Assembly: GCA_950097015.1 (NCBI GenBank)
Contig: CATNEN010000002.1
Span: forward strand, 7,579,501-7,643,500
From: Macrostomum hystrix
Lineage: Eukaryota > Platyhelminthes > Macrostomidae
Reading direction: 5' to 3'
DNA: 64,000 nucleotides
The notes beneath the pieces were generated by a model that made no database searches, had not been told where the DNA came from, and saw only the letters and a list, made by a program, of their open reading frames with translations. This document shows, piece by piece, positions 43,300-55,611 of this stretch (positions within the stretch are counted from its first letter, which is position 1; the number at the start of each line of letters is the position of its first letter). A program made the position numbers and the translations under genes.

Positions 43300-43923
43300 G
43301 AGCAGAAGACCAGTGCATGTCTCGTATTTACTGCTATCTAATCTATATCAAGGCCAAATGTTTTCTGTTATAGACAAAGAAACTCCATAGAATTTCAATT
43401 CCGACTTGTAAAATATATATCACTGTATTATATGTATATATATAGTAACTGGTCCAGCCGGAACCTCAGCACACAGCGAACCCTCGACTCTCATTGCTGA
43501 TAAGATAAGGCCGGACAGCAATTGCAGTATTTGCGCACACCGCATGCGAGTACAGGCCGTGCCGGTTTGTGTCTCTAAAACCGTATCTGATTACCGTAGC
43601 GTTTAACTGCTTCACCAAGGCTAACAACTCACTTCGTTTTTTAGATATCTGAGCTCTGAACGACCTACCCAAATCGTGAGCAGTATATATTAATTGTACT
43701 CTTAGTTATCCAACTGAGCAGTTGAATAAACAGAGACAAAAACAAAAAAAGCGCACAGGGGTTGAGAATCCACGGTCCAATAGCGGCCTCCCTGACCTGT
43801 TCCCCGCAGCCCTAGCAGCCGAAGGTCATTGGTCGGCTGACGGCTGCCTTTCCCTATGCTAAACTGGAATTCATACTTAGCCAGAGGCCGCAGGCCAGTT
43901 GAACTGAAGTCGTCAGCGTCGTC
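43300..43923. other. Spacer before the two-TM gene
   Basis: It contains TA-rich runs near 43405-43445. No gene is supported. It would hold the promoter and leader of the gene at 43924. Confidence 0.5.
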
Positions 43924-44319
43924 ATGACGGGCTTCGTAGCCGAGGTGGACGACTTCCTGTTGCACTCCAGCGGCAACAGCCTGCAGCTGTGCGCCTTCGC
44001 AACTCTGCTGGTGTTCCCCGGTTCCGCTGGCCTCTTGATAGTCGGCGGAGCCTTCCTGACAGATGTCCGGCTGAGAGGCCGCTACAACTGGCTACTGCCC
44101 TGCTCAGTGCTCATGCTCAGCCTCGGCCTGGCCCTGCTCATCATCGGCAGCGGGGTGATTGCGCGCCTCTGCCGGTCGCATCGGAGGCAGCAGCGACGTC
44201 GCCGACGGCTCCAGTTGATGTTGAGCGACGCTGGCGGCGCCGGAGCCGCCGGTGCCGCGGCCCTGAGCTGGCAGCCGTTTCGAGATGGCGTCATCGGTGC
44301 GAGCGCCTCACTTGTTTAA
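43924..44319 (+). CDS. Small two-transmembrane protein, family unknown
   Basis: A 131-residue single-exon ORF with an ATG start. A short acidic N-terminus (TGFVAEVDDFLL) is followed by a first hydrophobic helix (about 23-47), a short loop RLRGRYNW, a second helix (about 55-81, PCSVLMLSLGLALLIIGSGV) and a strongly basic cytoplasmic-looking segment (RSHRRQQRRRRR). The end is Ala/Gly-rich. Base composition (GC-rich third positions) matches the other genes. The hairpin topology with a polybasic tail suggests a small membrane protein with the tail in the cytosol. I do not recognise the family. Confidence 0.65.
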   Translation: MTGFVAEVDDFLLHSSGNSLQLCAFATLLVFPGSAGLLIVGGAFLTDVRLRGRYNWLLPCSVLMLSLGLALLIIGSGVIARLCRSHRRQQRRRRRLQLMLSDAGGAGAAGAAALSWQPFRDGVIGASASLV

Positions 44320-44559
44320 CCTGGGCCTCAATGTGAATTCCTGGAAGTACATGAGAGTTTGACATTGTAAATAGCAATTATTGCAACTGTATTAGCTGTA
44401 CATTAGGCCGAGTGGCTACAAAAAGTATTATGTAACTGCAGTCTGGCTCATTCTTATCACAGCAGTTTTAATTTGCAGTCCTAGACCCACAGATCTCATG
44501 AGCATGTTCTCACAAAGTTTTCGACTATTCTCAAACGGCTCATTCTCACCGTATTTGAC

Positions 44560-46185
44560 GATTCTCCTAGTTCCCGGACGTTTCTCTAGGTCTCGGACGA
44601 TTCTTCTTGTTCTCGGACGATTCTCCTTGTTCCCGGACGTTTCTCTTGGTCTCGGACGATTCTCCTAGGTCTCGGATGATTATCGTAGGTCTCTGACGAT
44701 TCTCCTTGTTCTCAGACGATTCTCCTAGGTCTCGGACGATTCTCATTTGTTCTCAGACGATTATCCTTGTACTCAGACGATTATCGTAGGTCTCTGACGA
44801 TACTCCTTGTTCTCAGACGATTCTCCTTGTTTCTCAGACGATTCTCCTTGTTCTCAGACAATTATCATTGTTCTTAGACGATTATCCTTGTACTCAGACG
44901 ATTATCGTAGGTCTCTGACGATACTCCTTGTTCTCAGACAATTTTCCTTGTTCTCAGATGGTTCTCCTAGGTCTCGGACGATTCTCCTTGTTCTCAGACG
45001 ATTCTCCTAGGTCTCGGACGATTTTCCTTGTTCTCAGACGATTCTCCTTGTTCTCAGACGATTCTCCTTGTTCTCAGACGATACTCCTTGTTCTCAGACG
45101 ATACTCCTTGTTCTCAGACGATACTCCTTGTTCTCAGACGATACTCCTTGTTCTCAGACGATACTCCTTGTTCTCAGACGATACTCCTTGTTCTCAGACG
45201 ATACTCCTTGTTCTCAGACGATTCTCCATGTTCTCAGACGATTCTCCTTGTTCTCGGACGATTCTCATTTGTTCTCAGACGATTCTCCTAGGTCTCGGAC
45301 GATTTTCCTTGTTCTCAGACGATTCTCCTTGTTCTCAGACGATTCTCCTTGTTCTCGGACGATTCTCATTTGTTCTCAGACGATTCTCCTTGTTCCCGGA
45401 CGTTTCTCTAGATCTCGGAATATTCTCGTAGGTCTCTGTCAATTCTTACAAGTCTTTGGACGATTCTCCTTGTTCTCAGACGATACTCCTTGTTCTCAGA
45501 CGATACTCCTTGTTCTCAGACGATACTCCTTGTTCTCAGACGATTCTCCATGTTCTCAGACAATTTTCCTTGTTCTCAGATGGTTCTCCTAGGTCTCGGA
45601 CGATTCTCCTTGTTCTCAGACGATTCTCCTAGGTCTCGGACGATTTTCCTTGTTCTCAGACGATTCTCCATGTTCTCAGACGATTCTCCTTGTTCTCAGA
45701 CGATTCTCCTTGTTCTCAGACGATTCTCCATGTTCTCAGACGATTCTCCTTGTTCTCAGACGATTCTCCATGTTCTCAGACGATTCTCCTTGTTCTCAGA
45801 CGATTCTCATTTGTTCTCAGACGATTTTCCTTGTTCTCAGACGATTCTCCTTGTTCTCAGACGATTCTCCTTGTTCTCAGACGATTCTCATTTGTTCTCA
45901 GACGATTCTCCTTGTTCTCAGACGATTCTCCTTGTTCTCAGACGATTCTCCTTGTTCTCAGACGATTCTCCTTGTTCTCAGACGATTCTCCTTGTTCTCA
46001 GACGATTCTCATTTGTTCTCAGACGATTCTCCTTGTTCTCAGACGATTCTCCTTGTTCTCAGACGATTCTCCTTGTTCTGAGACGATTCTCCTTGTTCTC
46101 AGACGATTCTCCTTGTTCTAAGACGATTCTCCTAGGTCTCGGACGATTCTCATTTGTTCTCGGACGATTTTCCTAGGCATTCCCA
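44560..46185. repeat. 20-bp minisatellite
   Basis: About 80 units of TTCTCAGACGATTCTCCTTG with variants (TAGGTCTCGG, CATTTGTTCT, CGATACTCC). Left units are diverged and right units uniform. A block near 44925-45030 recurs at about 45540-45650. Frames rich in FSDDSPCSQTIL are artefacts. Confidence 0.95.
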
Positions 46186-46810
46186 ATTCCAAGACGATTC
46201 ACCAATGAACGAGTAGCTAACAAATGATGTCCTCTGATGTCCTATTTCACGAAAAGTTAAGTTTTTCAAAACGCCTTAGTAAAGCTACGAGTATTTGTAG
46301 ATTTTAATATTATATTGCTTATACCGGATTTATATAGTATCAAATTTACTTCAAGAAGACGATTGTTGTGTATCGGAATTTTTTCGTATCGAAGTCGTGA
46401 TATTAAACAAAAAGCGCGCCGTTTCAAAGCATGAAAAAATAGTAATTTTATTTTTTTAAATTTCAAATCCGAGTTCTCAATTAAAATAAAGCCATTTTAT
46501 TTTTTGAATGTCTGTTCTATATTCTGTTCAAATATGGGCAGGTTAATTGCATTTTCACTCTTGCTTCCTCTCGCATCATCTCGTTTTTGTTAGATTTTTT
46601 TTACCAAAATCATATTTAAAGACAAGACAAAACAGCTTTGAAATGTTTGTCAACAAGTTCTAAAATAGTGCGTAATACGCCAGCATTAGCATGATAGTAG
46701 TATACATTGCGAAGTATCACATTAATTTATTTATATCACAATGAATTAAGGAGAAACGCAATTGTCCCTGTTGAATGGTAATCAAGCTTTCTTGTTGTTC
46801 CATTCAAGTT
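46186..46810. other. AT-rich spacer
   Basis: No gene or repeat recognised. Confidence 0.55.
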
Positions 46811-46814
46811 TGGG

Positions 46815-47035
46815 TTTTCATTGGTGGGGTCAATGAATCGGCGGTTTGACTCTCTGAGGTCCCTGAGCTCGAATCCGCGACTGCAAATAATTTGGGCATA
46901 GAATGCTTTACGCCCACGAGGTCCAAAACCCAAGGCACAGAGTGTCCACTCAGTGTGTGCTCAGGAGTGGGCAGAATTGCCTACTCGCTAGCGGTGGGTC
47001 GACTGTCACCAAAGGATGTGCCAAATGATTATTAA
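46815..47035 (+). mobile_element. SINE copy 4
   Basis: It has the head with a B-box-like GAGCTCGAATCC, then GTGTGCTCAGGAGTGGGCAG, AATTGCCTACTCGCTAGC, GGTGGGTCGACTGTCACC and ATGTGCC, ending in AT-rich tail. It is just downstream of the GH31 gene. Confidence 0.75.
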
Positions 47036-47203
47036 AAGGTTCATATGTGCAGCAGTGGGGCCAGAGAATCATCAGTCAGACAAATTTGTCAAGAAAAACC
47101 AAAATTAGAGTTTAAATTTACTAATTAGGAAGCAACAACGGTCCGAGGTCTGATTGGTGATTTGACCTTGAGTATTCCCGACTCCCTCCTGTCATCTCGC
47201 TGG

Positions 47204-50200
47204 CTATTCAACCCGCCAGAAAGCCCCGACAGAGTTCAGCGGAATCGCAACTTGCTCGTCCTTCGGTCCCATAATGTCCATGGACCCATCCTGGGGCGCG
47301 AACCAATGACGCCAGCGGCCGCGCGGAAATCGAACAAGGCGGGTCGTGACTCCGGGCTCCAGCACGGGCGCTGCCAGGACCGACGGTCCCAGGAAGAACT
47401 GGTCCGCGCTGTCTGGCCTGCCTCCTTCGAGCCACCACATTGGCCGCAGCAGGGGGTCCCCGTTGCTTAGCAACTCAGCCAGGCCGGAGTCCATGTTCTG
47501 ACGGAATCGAGGCTCGCTGCGAATCGACAGAAGGCGTCTGGTGATGTTCACGACCTCCTGGGGTTGGATGGTTGAGGTGCTGAAAGCTCACTGGGGTTGG
47601 ATGGTTGAGGTGCTGAAAGCTCACTGGGGTTGGATGGTTGAGGTGCTGAAAGCTCACTGGGGTTGGATGGTTGAGGTGCTGAAAGCTCACTGGGGTTGGA
47701 TGGTTGAGGTGCTGAAAGCTCACTGAGGTTGGATGGTTGAGGTGCTGAAAGCTCACCTACTTTGTAGAAGCGTCCATTTTGATACCAGTACGAAAGACTA
47801 GAAGAGTATTTTTAATACCAAAATTTTAATTTTCCATTGTCTCCCAAAATATTCAACCCATCGCCTACTACTTTAAGTAGACATGCAGGAACTCGGCTGG
47901 ATCGGGTTAAGATTCGAGCTCGCGACCCCTCGGTCAAATGCCAGAAGCATCCATTTTGTTCCTTAAGCGCCTCCCAATCTCACAGAGATCCCTAAAATTG
48001 TCAAGGATCCCCTGACGGTCACCTCATCGTAGTGCCAGGGTGGCACAGACAGCTGCAGGGAGGGCATGAGCACTGCGGCCTGCAGCCAGCGCAAGTACAG
48101 CTCCCGCTCCGGGTAGCAGAGGCCGTCGAGGCCGTCCGGTCCCTGGCAGTAGGCATTGCCGCCCACCATGTCAGGCAGGTGGAAATTGTAGCCAATCAAG
48201 CAGTGCATCAGCGCCGATGTCACCATGGCCTTCAGCCCGTTGTCCAGGCCCCAGTGAGAGTCCTTGTCTATGGCCCGAACCATCAGCGGCAGTTGCTGGG
48301 CTCGGAAGCCGACCCGAACCTCCTGTCGACGCTTCAGCTGGTCGAGTCGGACTCCAAACTCGGCCCAGGCGCGGGCAAACCAGCCCGGGTTGGTTCGGTT
48401 GTTGAAGCCGCGCAAGCGAGAGTTCGTTGGCAGCCAGTTGAACTCGCCGGCGTCCAGCTTGAAGGAGTCGACGCCAAAGTCTGTCTGGAGGCTCTGAAGC
48501 CGCTGCAGCAGGTACCTGTTGGTTAACGAAGGAGCATTGTCTAACAGATGTGAGCATCTATCTAACAGGTGTGTCTAACAGATGTGAGAATCTATCTAAC
48601 AGGTGTGTCTAACAGGTGTGAGAATCTGTCTAACAGGTGTGTCTAAGAGGTGTGAGCATCTATCTAACAGGTGTGTCTGACAGATGTGAGAATCTGTCTA
48701 ACAGGTGTGTCTAAGAGGTAAGAAGCATCTGTCTAACAGGTGTGTCTAACTGTGTGAGCATCTGTATGGCAAGAATATTTTCTTAGATGAAATTCCATGA
48801 AGCCTACCTGGTGCCTTCTCCCTCCGCGTCGGTGATGTCCACAACAGCCGCTGTCAGGTTGGCGCCGCGCCACCAGCTGGTGTATGCCGGCTCGCTCAGT
48901 CGATCCCTGCTCGTGACCAGGAAGCTGCCATTATTCCTAGTGACATAGGCGCCTGTGGCGAACGCCCTGGAGTCCGTGTTGACAAACGGGTGCACCCACA
49001 GGGTCAGGTTGAAGCCCAGCTGGTGTACACCAGCCACCATGGCTTGCGGATTCGGGAATCTGGCTTTGTCGAAGTCGTGATCGCCGTAGTTCACCGTCCA
49101 CTTGTCGTCAACGCCGAGCTGTGAGGCCGGCAGGCTGTGCGCAGTGATGTTGCGCGCGAACTCCAGCACCTGGGCGGGTTTGGAGAATATGGTGAGACCT
49201 CTATATAACCTATGACGAATTCATATTGGCTCAATATTATAAAAATTAAAGATAACGACATGGTTATATAATAAACTTTTGTCAACAAAAAAAATATTCA
49301 TATATTGGTGGTGGCTTTTGCCACCTGACACCCAGACGTTGAATATCTCGACAATTCCGATGCTTTGTTATTCTGGATATTCATGGTGATTAATTGACTA
49401 TTTTAGGAGAAACAGAAAAACGAAAATGTGGGTATTTGAAAGCCCCCGTGCTCATGAGGCTCAGTGTTAAGCTGGCCTCTCATTGTCAGTCAGTGCACGC
49501 TCTAACAGAGCCTTGGGGGCGTCCGATGGGGTTCTGGCCAAGTGCTCACCAAGTCCTGCGTGATTCCCGCCTTCAGGTAGGCCCAGGTGGACCAGACTGG
49601 CCTCTCAAACAGATCCCTGTCCGGTGTCTGCGTGGGCCCCTCCCAGAACTTTGTGGCCCGATAGAGAGTCCGGATGTCGCTGCCAGAGCACACGGAGTAG
49701 GCCAGCAGCGGCTCGCCGGGCCTCCTGACGGCCGGGCTGCCGTAGGCGCCGGCTTCGCGGCTGCCCGTCAGGCAAAGCCGGCCGCCGCTGATTTCCACGT
49801 ACAGCGGCACCGCGTCTTCGACGAACAGGGCGAAGCCACCGGTGGAGATCCAGAACCGTTCTATGGCGCCGCCAAACTGCCTGAGGTAGACATCGCTGGG
49901 CACGTAGGCCGTGCGCACCTGCTCGGCGGTGTTCAGCGGCCAGTCCTGGCGCCACATCTCCGCGCCGCCGAACCAGTGCTCGCCAGTCATGTCGAAGCAG
50001 TCGGTGATGACGCCGATGGATTGGCTGAGGCTCCACTTGAAGTTGCGGCAGGTGGCGTTGGCAGTCGGACTGGCAGTCGGGCGCACGAAGCTCGCTGTGC
50101 TGTCGCTGCAATGGAAATACTTGCCTGAGCGCTTCGCCGTGTTGTTGAGGTTCAGCTGCACCCGGAGCTGCTTGCCGGATGGAGCGGTCAGGACCAGCTG

Positions 50201-50344
50201 GTCGAGTTCCACGTCGTGATCGGGGCAGCTGCGCTCTCGAGGCACCAGCCGCGGCAGCAGGGCGGTGATGATGAAGGTGACGGTCAAGCAGACCAGAATG
50301 AAGCCAAGCAGGGCCAGCAGCTGGCCGTTGATTCGAAACCCCAT
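47204..50344 (-). CDS. MYORG: MYORG-like glycoside hydrolase family 31, four exons
   Basis: Exons are 50344-49550, 49169-48808, 48515-48023 and 47557-47204. GT/AG borders and phases agree (0, 2, 0), giving 667 residues, close to vertebrate MYORG. The N-terminus is a signal-anchor (about 8-34, LLALLGFILVCLTVTFIITA), so it is a type II membrane protein with its catalytic domain in the ER/Golgi lumen. Exon 2 has DDKWTVNYGDHDFD and TLWVHPFVN. Exon 3 has GVDSFKLDAGE, the GH31 nucleophile region (Asp about 407), then DKDSHWGLDNG, where the acid/base Asp is likely, and HLPDMVGGNAYC. The family hydrolyses alpha-glycosidic bonds; MYORG relatives act on alpha-galactosides. The acceptor of the last exon lies at the edge of a 33-bp minisatellite. 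I used the ATG at 50344 because the longer frame has only a GTG. Confidence 0.9.
47561..47757 (-). repeat. 33-bp minisatellite abutting the last GH31 splice acceptor
   Basis: Six units of 33 bp. Read on the minus strand each unit runs GTGAGCTTTCAGCACCTC to CCAACCCCA. The final unit ends in CCCCAG at 47558-47560, the acceptor of exon 4; other units carry the same CCCCAG or CCTCAG. Confidence 0.92.
48537..48760. repeat. Irregular repeat in GH31 intron 2
   Basis: Mixed units of TCTAACAGGTGTG and TCTAACAGATGTGAGCATC alternate with length changes. It fills most of the 292-bp intron. Confidence 0.8.
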
Positions 50345-50894
50345 CGCTTCTCCCGGGATTAGAAGGCCTGGAGTTTGGGATTTGCTTGGGATTTGCTTGT
50401 CTGAGCTGCGCACTGATTTAAATATTTATCTGCGCCTCAAGATCTGAAATAAGTTTCAAAGTGCCACCTGTTTGCTGCACCTGTTGCTATAAAAAATACC
50501 CGATTATTTAAAATGAACCATGGCAACTAAAAGAGAATATTATATAGAAATATATTAGAAATTGCAACGGAAGAGCTCAGGACTCGACGCACAGGTGAGT
50601 TGAGCCAAGCTGCTCACAACTGCGATAAGATAAGAAATAAAAAAGTATTCGAAAAGTCTCTGATATAACTCGCTTGCTTTAATCTGAGCTGGAGCTGAAC
50701 TGCGCCTAGCGGTGCTTGCAAAGTGTCTTTTGCTAATTTGAGTTAAGCCAGATCCAATTAGAAATTGGTGAAAGCCCACATTGTGATTCAGCTGTCGCAT
50801 ATAAAAAGCTCAAGTAGCGAATTATCCGATTTATCTGATCTTATTCAAAACTTGTCCACCTCTTGCTAAAATTCGTCACAATCAATTAGATAGT

Positions 50895-53697
50895 GACTTG
50901 AGAATTCAGTGGATTGCTAATCAGTGGCATGAGAATTCAATGGATTACTAATCAGTGGCATGAGAATTCAATGGATTACTATTCAGTGGCATGAGAATTC
51001 AATGGATTACTAATCAGTGGCATGAGAATTCAATGCATTGCTAATCAGTGGCATGAGAATTCAATGGATTGCTAATCAGTGACTTGAGAATTCAGTGGAT
51101 TGCTAATCAGTGGCATGAGAATTCAGTGGATTGCTAATCAGTGACATGAGAATTCAATGGATTGCTAATCAGTGGCATGAGAATTCAGTGGATTGCTAAT
51201 CAGTGGCATGAGAATTCAATGGATTGCTAATCAGTGGCATGAGAATTCAGTGGATTGCTAATCAGTGGCATGAGAATTCAATGGATTGCTAATCAGTGGC
51301 ATGAGAATTCAATGGATTGCTAATCACTGGCATGAGAATTCAGTGGATTGCTAATCAGTGGCATGAGAATTCAATGGATTACTAATCAGTGACATGAGAA
51401 TTCAGTGGATTGCTAATCAGTGGCATGAGAATTCAATAGATTGCTAATCAGTGGCATGAGAATTCAATGGATTGCTAATCAGTGGCATGAGAATTCAATG
51501 GATTGCTAATCAGTGGCATGAGAATTCAATGGATTACTAATCAGTGGCTTGAGAATTCAATGGATTGCTAATCAGTGGCATGAGAATTCAATGGATTGCT
51601 AATCAGTGACATGAGAATTCAATGGATTGCTAATCAGTGACATGAGAATTCAATGGATTGCTAATCAGTGGCATGAGAGTTCAATGGATTACTAATCAGT
51701 GGCATGAGAATTCAATGGATTGCTAATCAGTGGCATGAGAATTCAGTGGATTGCTAATCAGTGGCATGAGAATTCAGTGGATTGCTAATCAGTGGCATGA
51801 GAATTCAGTGGATTGCTAATCAGTGGCATGAGAATTCAGTGAATTGCTAATCAGTGGCATGAGAATTCAGTGGATTACTAATCAGTGACATGAGAATTCA
51901 GTGGATTGCTAATCAGTGGCATGAGAATTCAATGGATTGCTAATCAGTGGCATGAGAATTCAATGGATTGCTAATCAGTGGCATGAGAATTCAGTGGATT
52001 GCTAATCAGTGGCATGAGAATTCAATGGATTGCTAATCAGTGGCATGAGAATTCAATGGATTGCTAATCAGTGGCATGAGAATTCAATGCATTGCTAATC
52101 AGTGACATGAGAATTCAATGGATTACTAATCAGTGGCATGAGAATTCAGTGGATTGCTAATCAGTGGCATGAGAATTCAGTGGATTGCTAATCAGTGGCA
52201 TGAGAATTTAATGGATTGCTAATCACTGGCATGAGAATTCAGTGGATTGCTAATCAGTGGCATGAGAATTCAGTGAATTGCTAATCAGTGGCATGAGAAT
52301 TCAATAGATTGCTAATCAGTGGCATGAGAATTCAATGGATTACTAATCAGTGGCATGAGAATTCAATGCATTGCTAATCAGTGACATGAGAATTCAATGG
52401 ATTACTAATCAGTGGCATGAGAATTCAGTGGATTGCTAATCAGTGGCATGAGAATTCAGTGGATTGCTAATCAGTGGCATGAGAATTTAATGGATTGCTA
52501 ATCACTGGCATGAGAATTCAGTGGATTGCTAATCAGTGGCATGAGAATTCAGTGAATTGCTAATCAGTGGCATGAGAATTCAGTGGATTACTAATCAGTG
52601 GCTTGAGAATTCAATGGATTGCTAATCAGTGGCATGAGAATTCAATGGATTACTAATCAGTGGCATGAGAATTCAATGGATTGCTAATCAGTGGCATGAG
52701 AATTCAGTGGATTGCTAATCAGTGGCATGAGAATTCAATGGATTGCTAATCAGTGGCATGAGAATTCAATGGATTGCTAATCAGTGGCATGAGAATTCAA
52801 TGGATTGCTAATCAGTGGCATGAGAATTCAATGGATTGCTAATCAGTGGCATGAGAATTCAGTGGATTGCTAATCAGTGACATGAGAATTCAATGGATTG
52901 CTAATCAGTGGCATGAGAATTTAATGGATTGCTAATCACTGGCATGAGAATTCAGTGGATTGCTAATCACTGGCATGAGAATTCAGTGGATTGCTAATCA
53001 GTGGCATGAGAATTCAATGGATTGCTAATCAGTGGCATGAGAATTCAATGGATTGCTAATCAGTGGCATGAGAATTCAGTGGATTGCTAATCAGTGGCAT
53101 GAGAATTCAGTGGATTACTAATCAGTGGCATGAGAATTCAATGGATTGCTAATCAGTGGCATGAGAATTCAATGGATTGCTAATCAGTTGCATGAGAATT
53201 CAGTGGATTGCTAATCAGTGGCATGAGAATTCAATGGATTGCTAATCAGTGGCATGAGAATTCAATGGATTGCTAATCAGTGGCATGAGAATTCAATGGA
53301 TTGCTAATCAGTAGCATGAGAATTTAATGGATTGCTAATCAGTAGCATGAGAATTTAATGGATTGCTAATCAGTGGCATGAGAATTCAATGGATTGCTAA
53401 TCAGTGGCATGAGAATTCAATGGATTGCTAATCAGTGGCATGAGAATTCAATGGATTGCTAATCAGTAGCATGAGAATTCAATGGATTGCTAATCAGTGG
53501 CATGAGAATTCAATGGATTGCTAATCAGTGACATGAGAATTCAATGGATTGCTAATCAGTGGCATGAGAATTCAATGGATTGCTAATCAGTGGCATGAGA
53601 ATTCAATGGATTGCTAATCAGTGGCATGAGAATTCAATGGATTGCTAATCAGTGGCATGAGAATTCAATGGATTGCTAATCAGTGGCATGAGAATTC
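50895..53697. repeat. 31-bp satellite array, about 90 copies
   Basis: The unit contains CATGAGAATTCAATGGATTG and CTAATCAGTGG. Almost every unit has an EcoRI site (GAATTC). Variants (CAGTGG, GTGACATG, TTTAATGG, CACTGG) recur in order, for example a block near 52090-52290 repeated at about 52370-52570 (nine units, 279 bp). It lies between the GH31 promoter side and the secreted-protein gene. Confidence 0.96.
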
Positions 53698-53699
53698 CG

Positions 53700-54167
53700 T
53701 GCATTTCTGTCACTTAAAAATTCGGATTAGGATTAGGAAGTTTACGAGTTTAGGATTACTTGAAGATTTGATTATTTTCAAGCCACTTAAAACTCGCTCT
53801 TTCAAGTCCTGTTTCATACTTTTTTTGGTCACTGTCACAATGGCAAACAGACTGCACCAAGCAACCGAGTCTTGATTACGCGGGTCAACAATTAAAAATG
53901 GTTCATACTCCCAAGCAACCATGTAGATGTAGATGCCAAAGCAACATGAGGAGGCTTTTGAAACAAATATTTGGCAAACATCTCCAGGTCACTGTGGGTT
54001 TATCAGATAAGACAGCGACATTTCAGGTTTTCCTGTTGACAACTGCAGCTGTTTTTGCTGCCACAGGGCGCTGATAAATACCAGCCAGCAGGGCTGACCA
54101 ACTTGGACAACCCTGAGCCGAAATCTTCAGCTTCACTCACAGACAAAGCACAATTCTAAAGTCAACG
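53700..54167. other. Promoter side of the secreted-protein gene
   Basis: Unique sequence after the satellite. A TATA-like GATAAATACC lies near 54072, about 95 bases before the ATG. No other feature. Confidence 0.45.
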
Positions 54168-55301
54168 ATGTCAGCGATGCCTAGCCTGACCCTGCTGCTG
54201 ATGGCAGCTTTCGTCACGAGCCCGTCGGCGGCGCTGAGCCTGCCACCGTGGTCTGTTAGCGCCGCTGCTTCCATCGCCAACTTGAGCTCCGACGTCTTGA
54301 ACTACGCCAACTTTAGCTCCGTTGTCATTGCTAAACATGGCAACATGAGCAGCCTGAGGAACATGAGCAGCCTGAGTAACATGAGCTACTTGAGCAAACT
54401 GGGTAACATGAGCAGCATGAGCAACATGAGCAGCGGTGCCGACTTGCTCAATCCGCGGCAGGCTCGCGCTGTCAACATTCTGGTCCGAAAGGTTGATGAG
54501 GCGCATCCGTACTTCAGGTAATTCTGCTCAAATTGGGATTCAATCTGCTCAAATACAAATGATGGAATGAAAATCTGAATTGCACCAAACTCACCTGTGT
54601 CGGTTGTGCAGCCAGTGGCACAGCCGCAGCCATTGTACAGCTTGTTCAGTCTCGCGCACCAGGGTCCCTGAGCTCGATTCCGCGACGAGGCCACGTTAAT
54701 TTTGGGGCGCAGCCGCTGAGAGAAGGCTTGGGGGGCATTTCGTGCAATATGCACTGTGTGAGTATGTGCATTCGGACAGTGTGTGTGTGCGTGTCTGCTC
54801 AGGAGTCAGCGGAATGGGCAGAATTGCCTCCTCGCTGGCTGCGGGTCTAGTGTCACCATATGATGTGCCCTTTCAACCTAACCCTTTGTCCATAAGCTCC
54901 CCGTACCTGACGGTCTCAAGTTGCAAATTTTGTTATGCTCTAAAATACTATACCCCGATCCACATTCCTGCAGACGCGCGTCGATCTCGGTGCCGCGCTT
55001 CGTCGCCGGGGCTCCACCCGGTAGTGTATTCCAGAACTTCAGTGGCGCCCTGGCTGCCCTCTGCAATGCCACCAGTCCGTCCGATGTCACCCAGATTGTG
55101 CGCGGCAACCTGCTAGTGATCAGCAACGACAAGGACGTCTTCACTCTCAAGGATGGCGATCGCATTGAAGTCTGGACGAGTACCAGCGGCAAGCCGACTC
55201 GCGCGGAGACCGCGGCGGCCTTCGCCAAGGCGGCCAACTGCGGCAGCGAACTGCAGAAGATTCGCCCGTCCGGCAAGAAGCCCGCTGACGATGACGATTG
55301 A
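54168..55301 (+). CDS. Secreted protein with NMSS repeats, two exons
   Basis: Exons 54168-54518 and 54974-55301 join in phase (AG plus A), giving about 225 residues. The N-terminus is a signal peptide (SLTLLLMAAFVTSPSAALS). Residues about 50-92 hold repeated NMSS, NMSY and NLSS sequons, each a potential N-glycosylation site, with Leu/Met spacing suggesting tandem duplication of a short unit. Exon 2 encodes a compact domain (FVAGAPPGSVFQNFSGALAA through NDKDVFTLKDGDRIEVWTS) with two Cys and an acidic DDDD end. The family is not recognised. It is probably extracellular or in the secretory pathway. The intron carries a SINE. Confidence 0.75.
54600..54885 (+). mobile_element. SINE copy 5, in the secreted-gene intron
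   Basis: It contains a B-box-like GAGCTCGATTCC, CTGAGAGAAGGCTTGGGGGG, the body GTCTGCTCAGGAGTCAGCGG, ATGGGCAGAATTGCCTCCTC and GGTCTAGTGTCACC, and ends after GATGTGCCC. It has the same orientation as the host gene. Confidence 0.78.
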
Positions 55302-55611
55302 ATGCGGACTGCGGCAGTGGATGACGGGAGACACTTTTATGAGGCCACTCTGCCATTTGCAGAGCTCACGAGAACAGTCTTGTTAATTAAAAACATTATT
55401 AGCAATCTGGTCAATATTTTATTTAATCAATAAATTTCATTGTTTTCTAAATTAAGACAAATCACAATTTCTTTTAACAAGCTGTAGATTTTTTATTGAC
55501 TTTTATTGACTTCTAAAGATAAGCTTAGATTTTAGCTGCTTATAGCAAGAAGAATGAGTTTGATATTTAACACAGATTCAAGTTACATGTGCGATACGAA
55601 ATATTTTAGCT

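Noticed and set aside
44807-46176. FSDDSPCSQTILLVL repeat ORFs
   Set aside because: Translation of the 20-bp minisatellite in several frames; no non-repeat domain.
47204-47757. Intron consisting solely of the 33-bp array
   Set aside because: The preceding exon ends at 48023 with agreeing phase, so the intron runs 48022-47558 and the array is only its 3' part.
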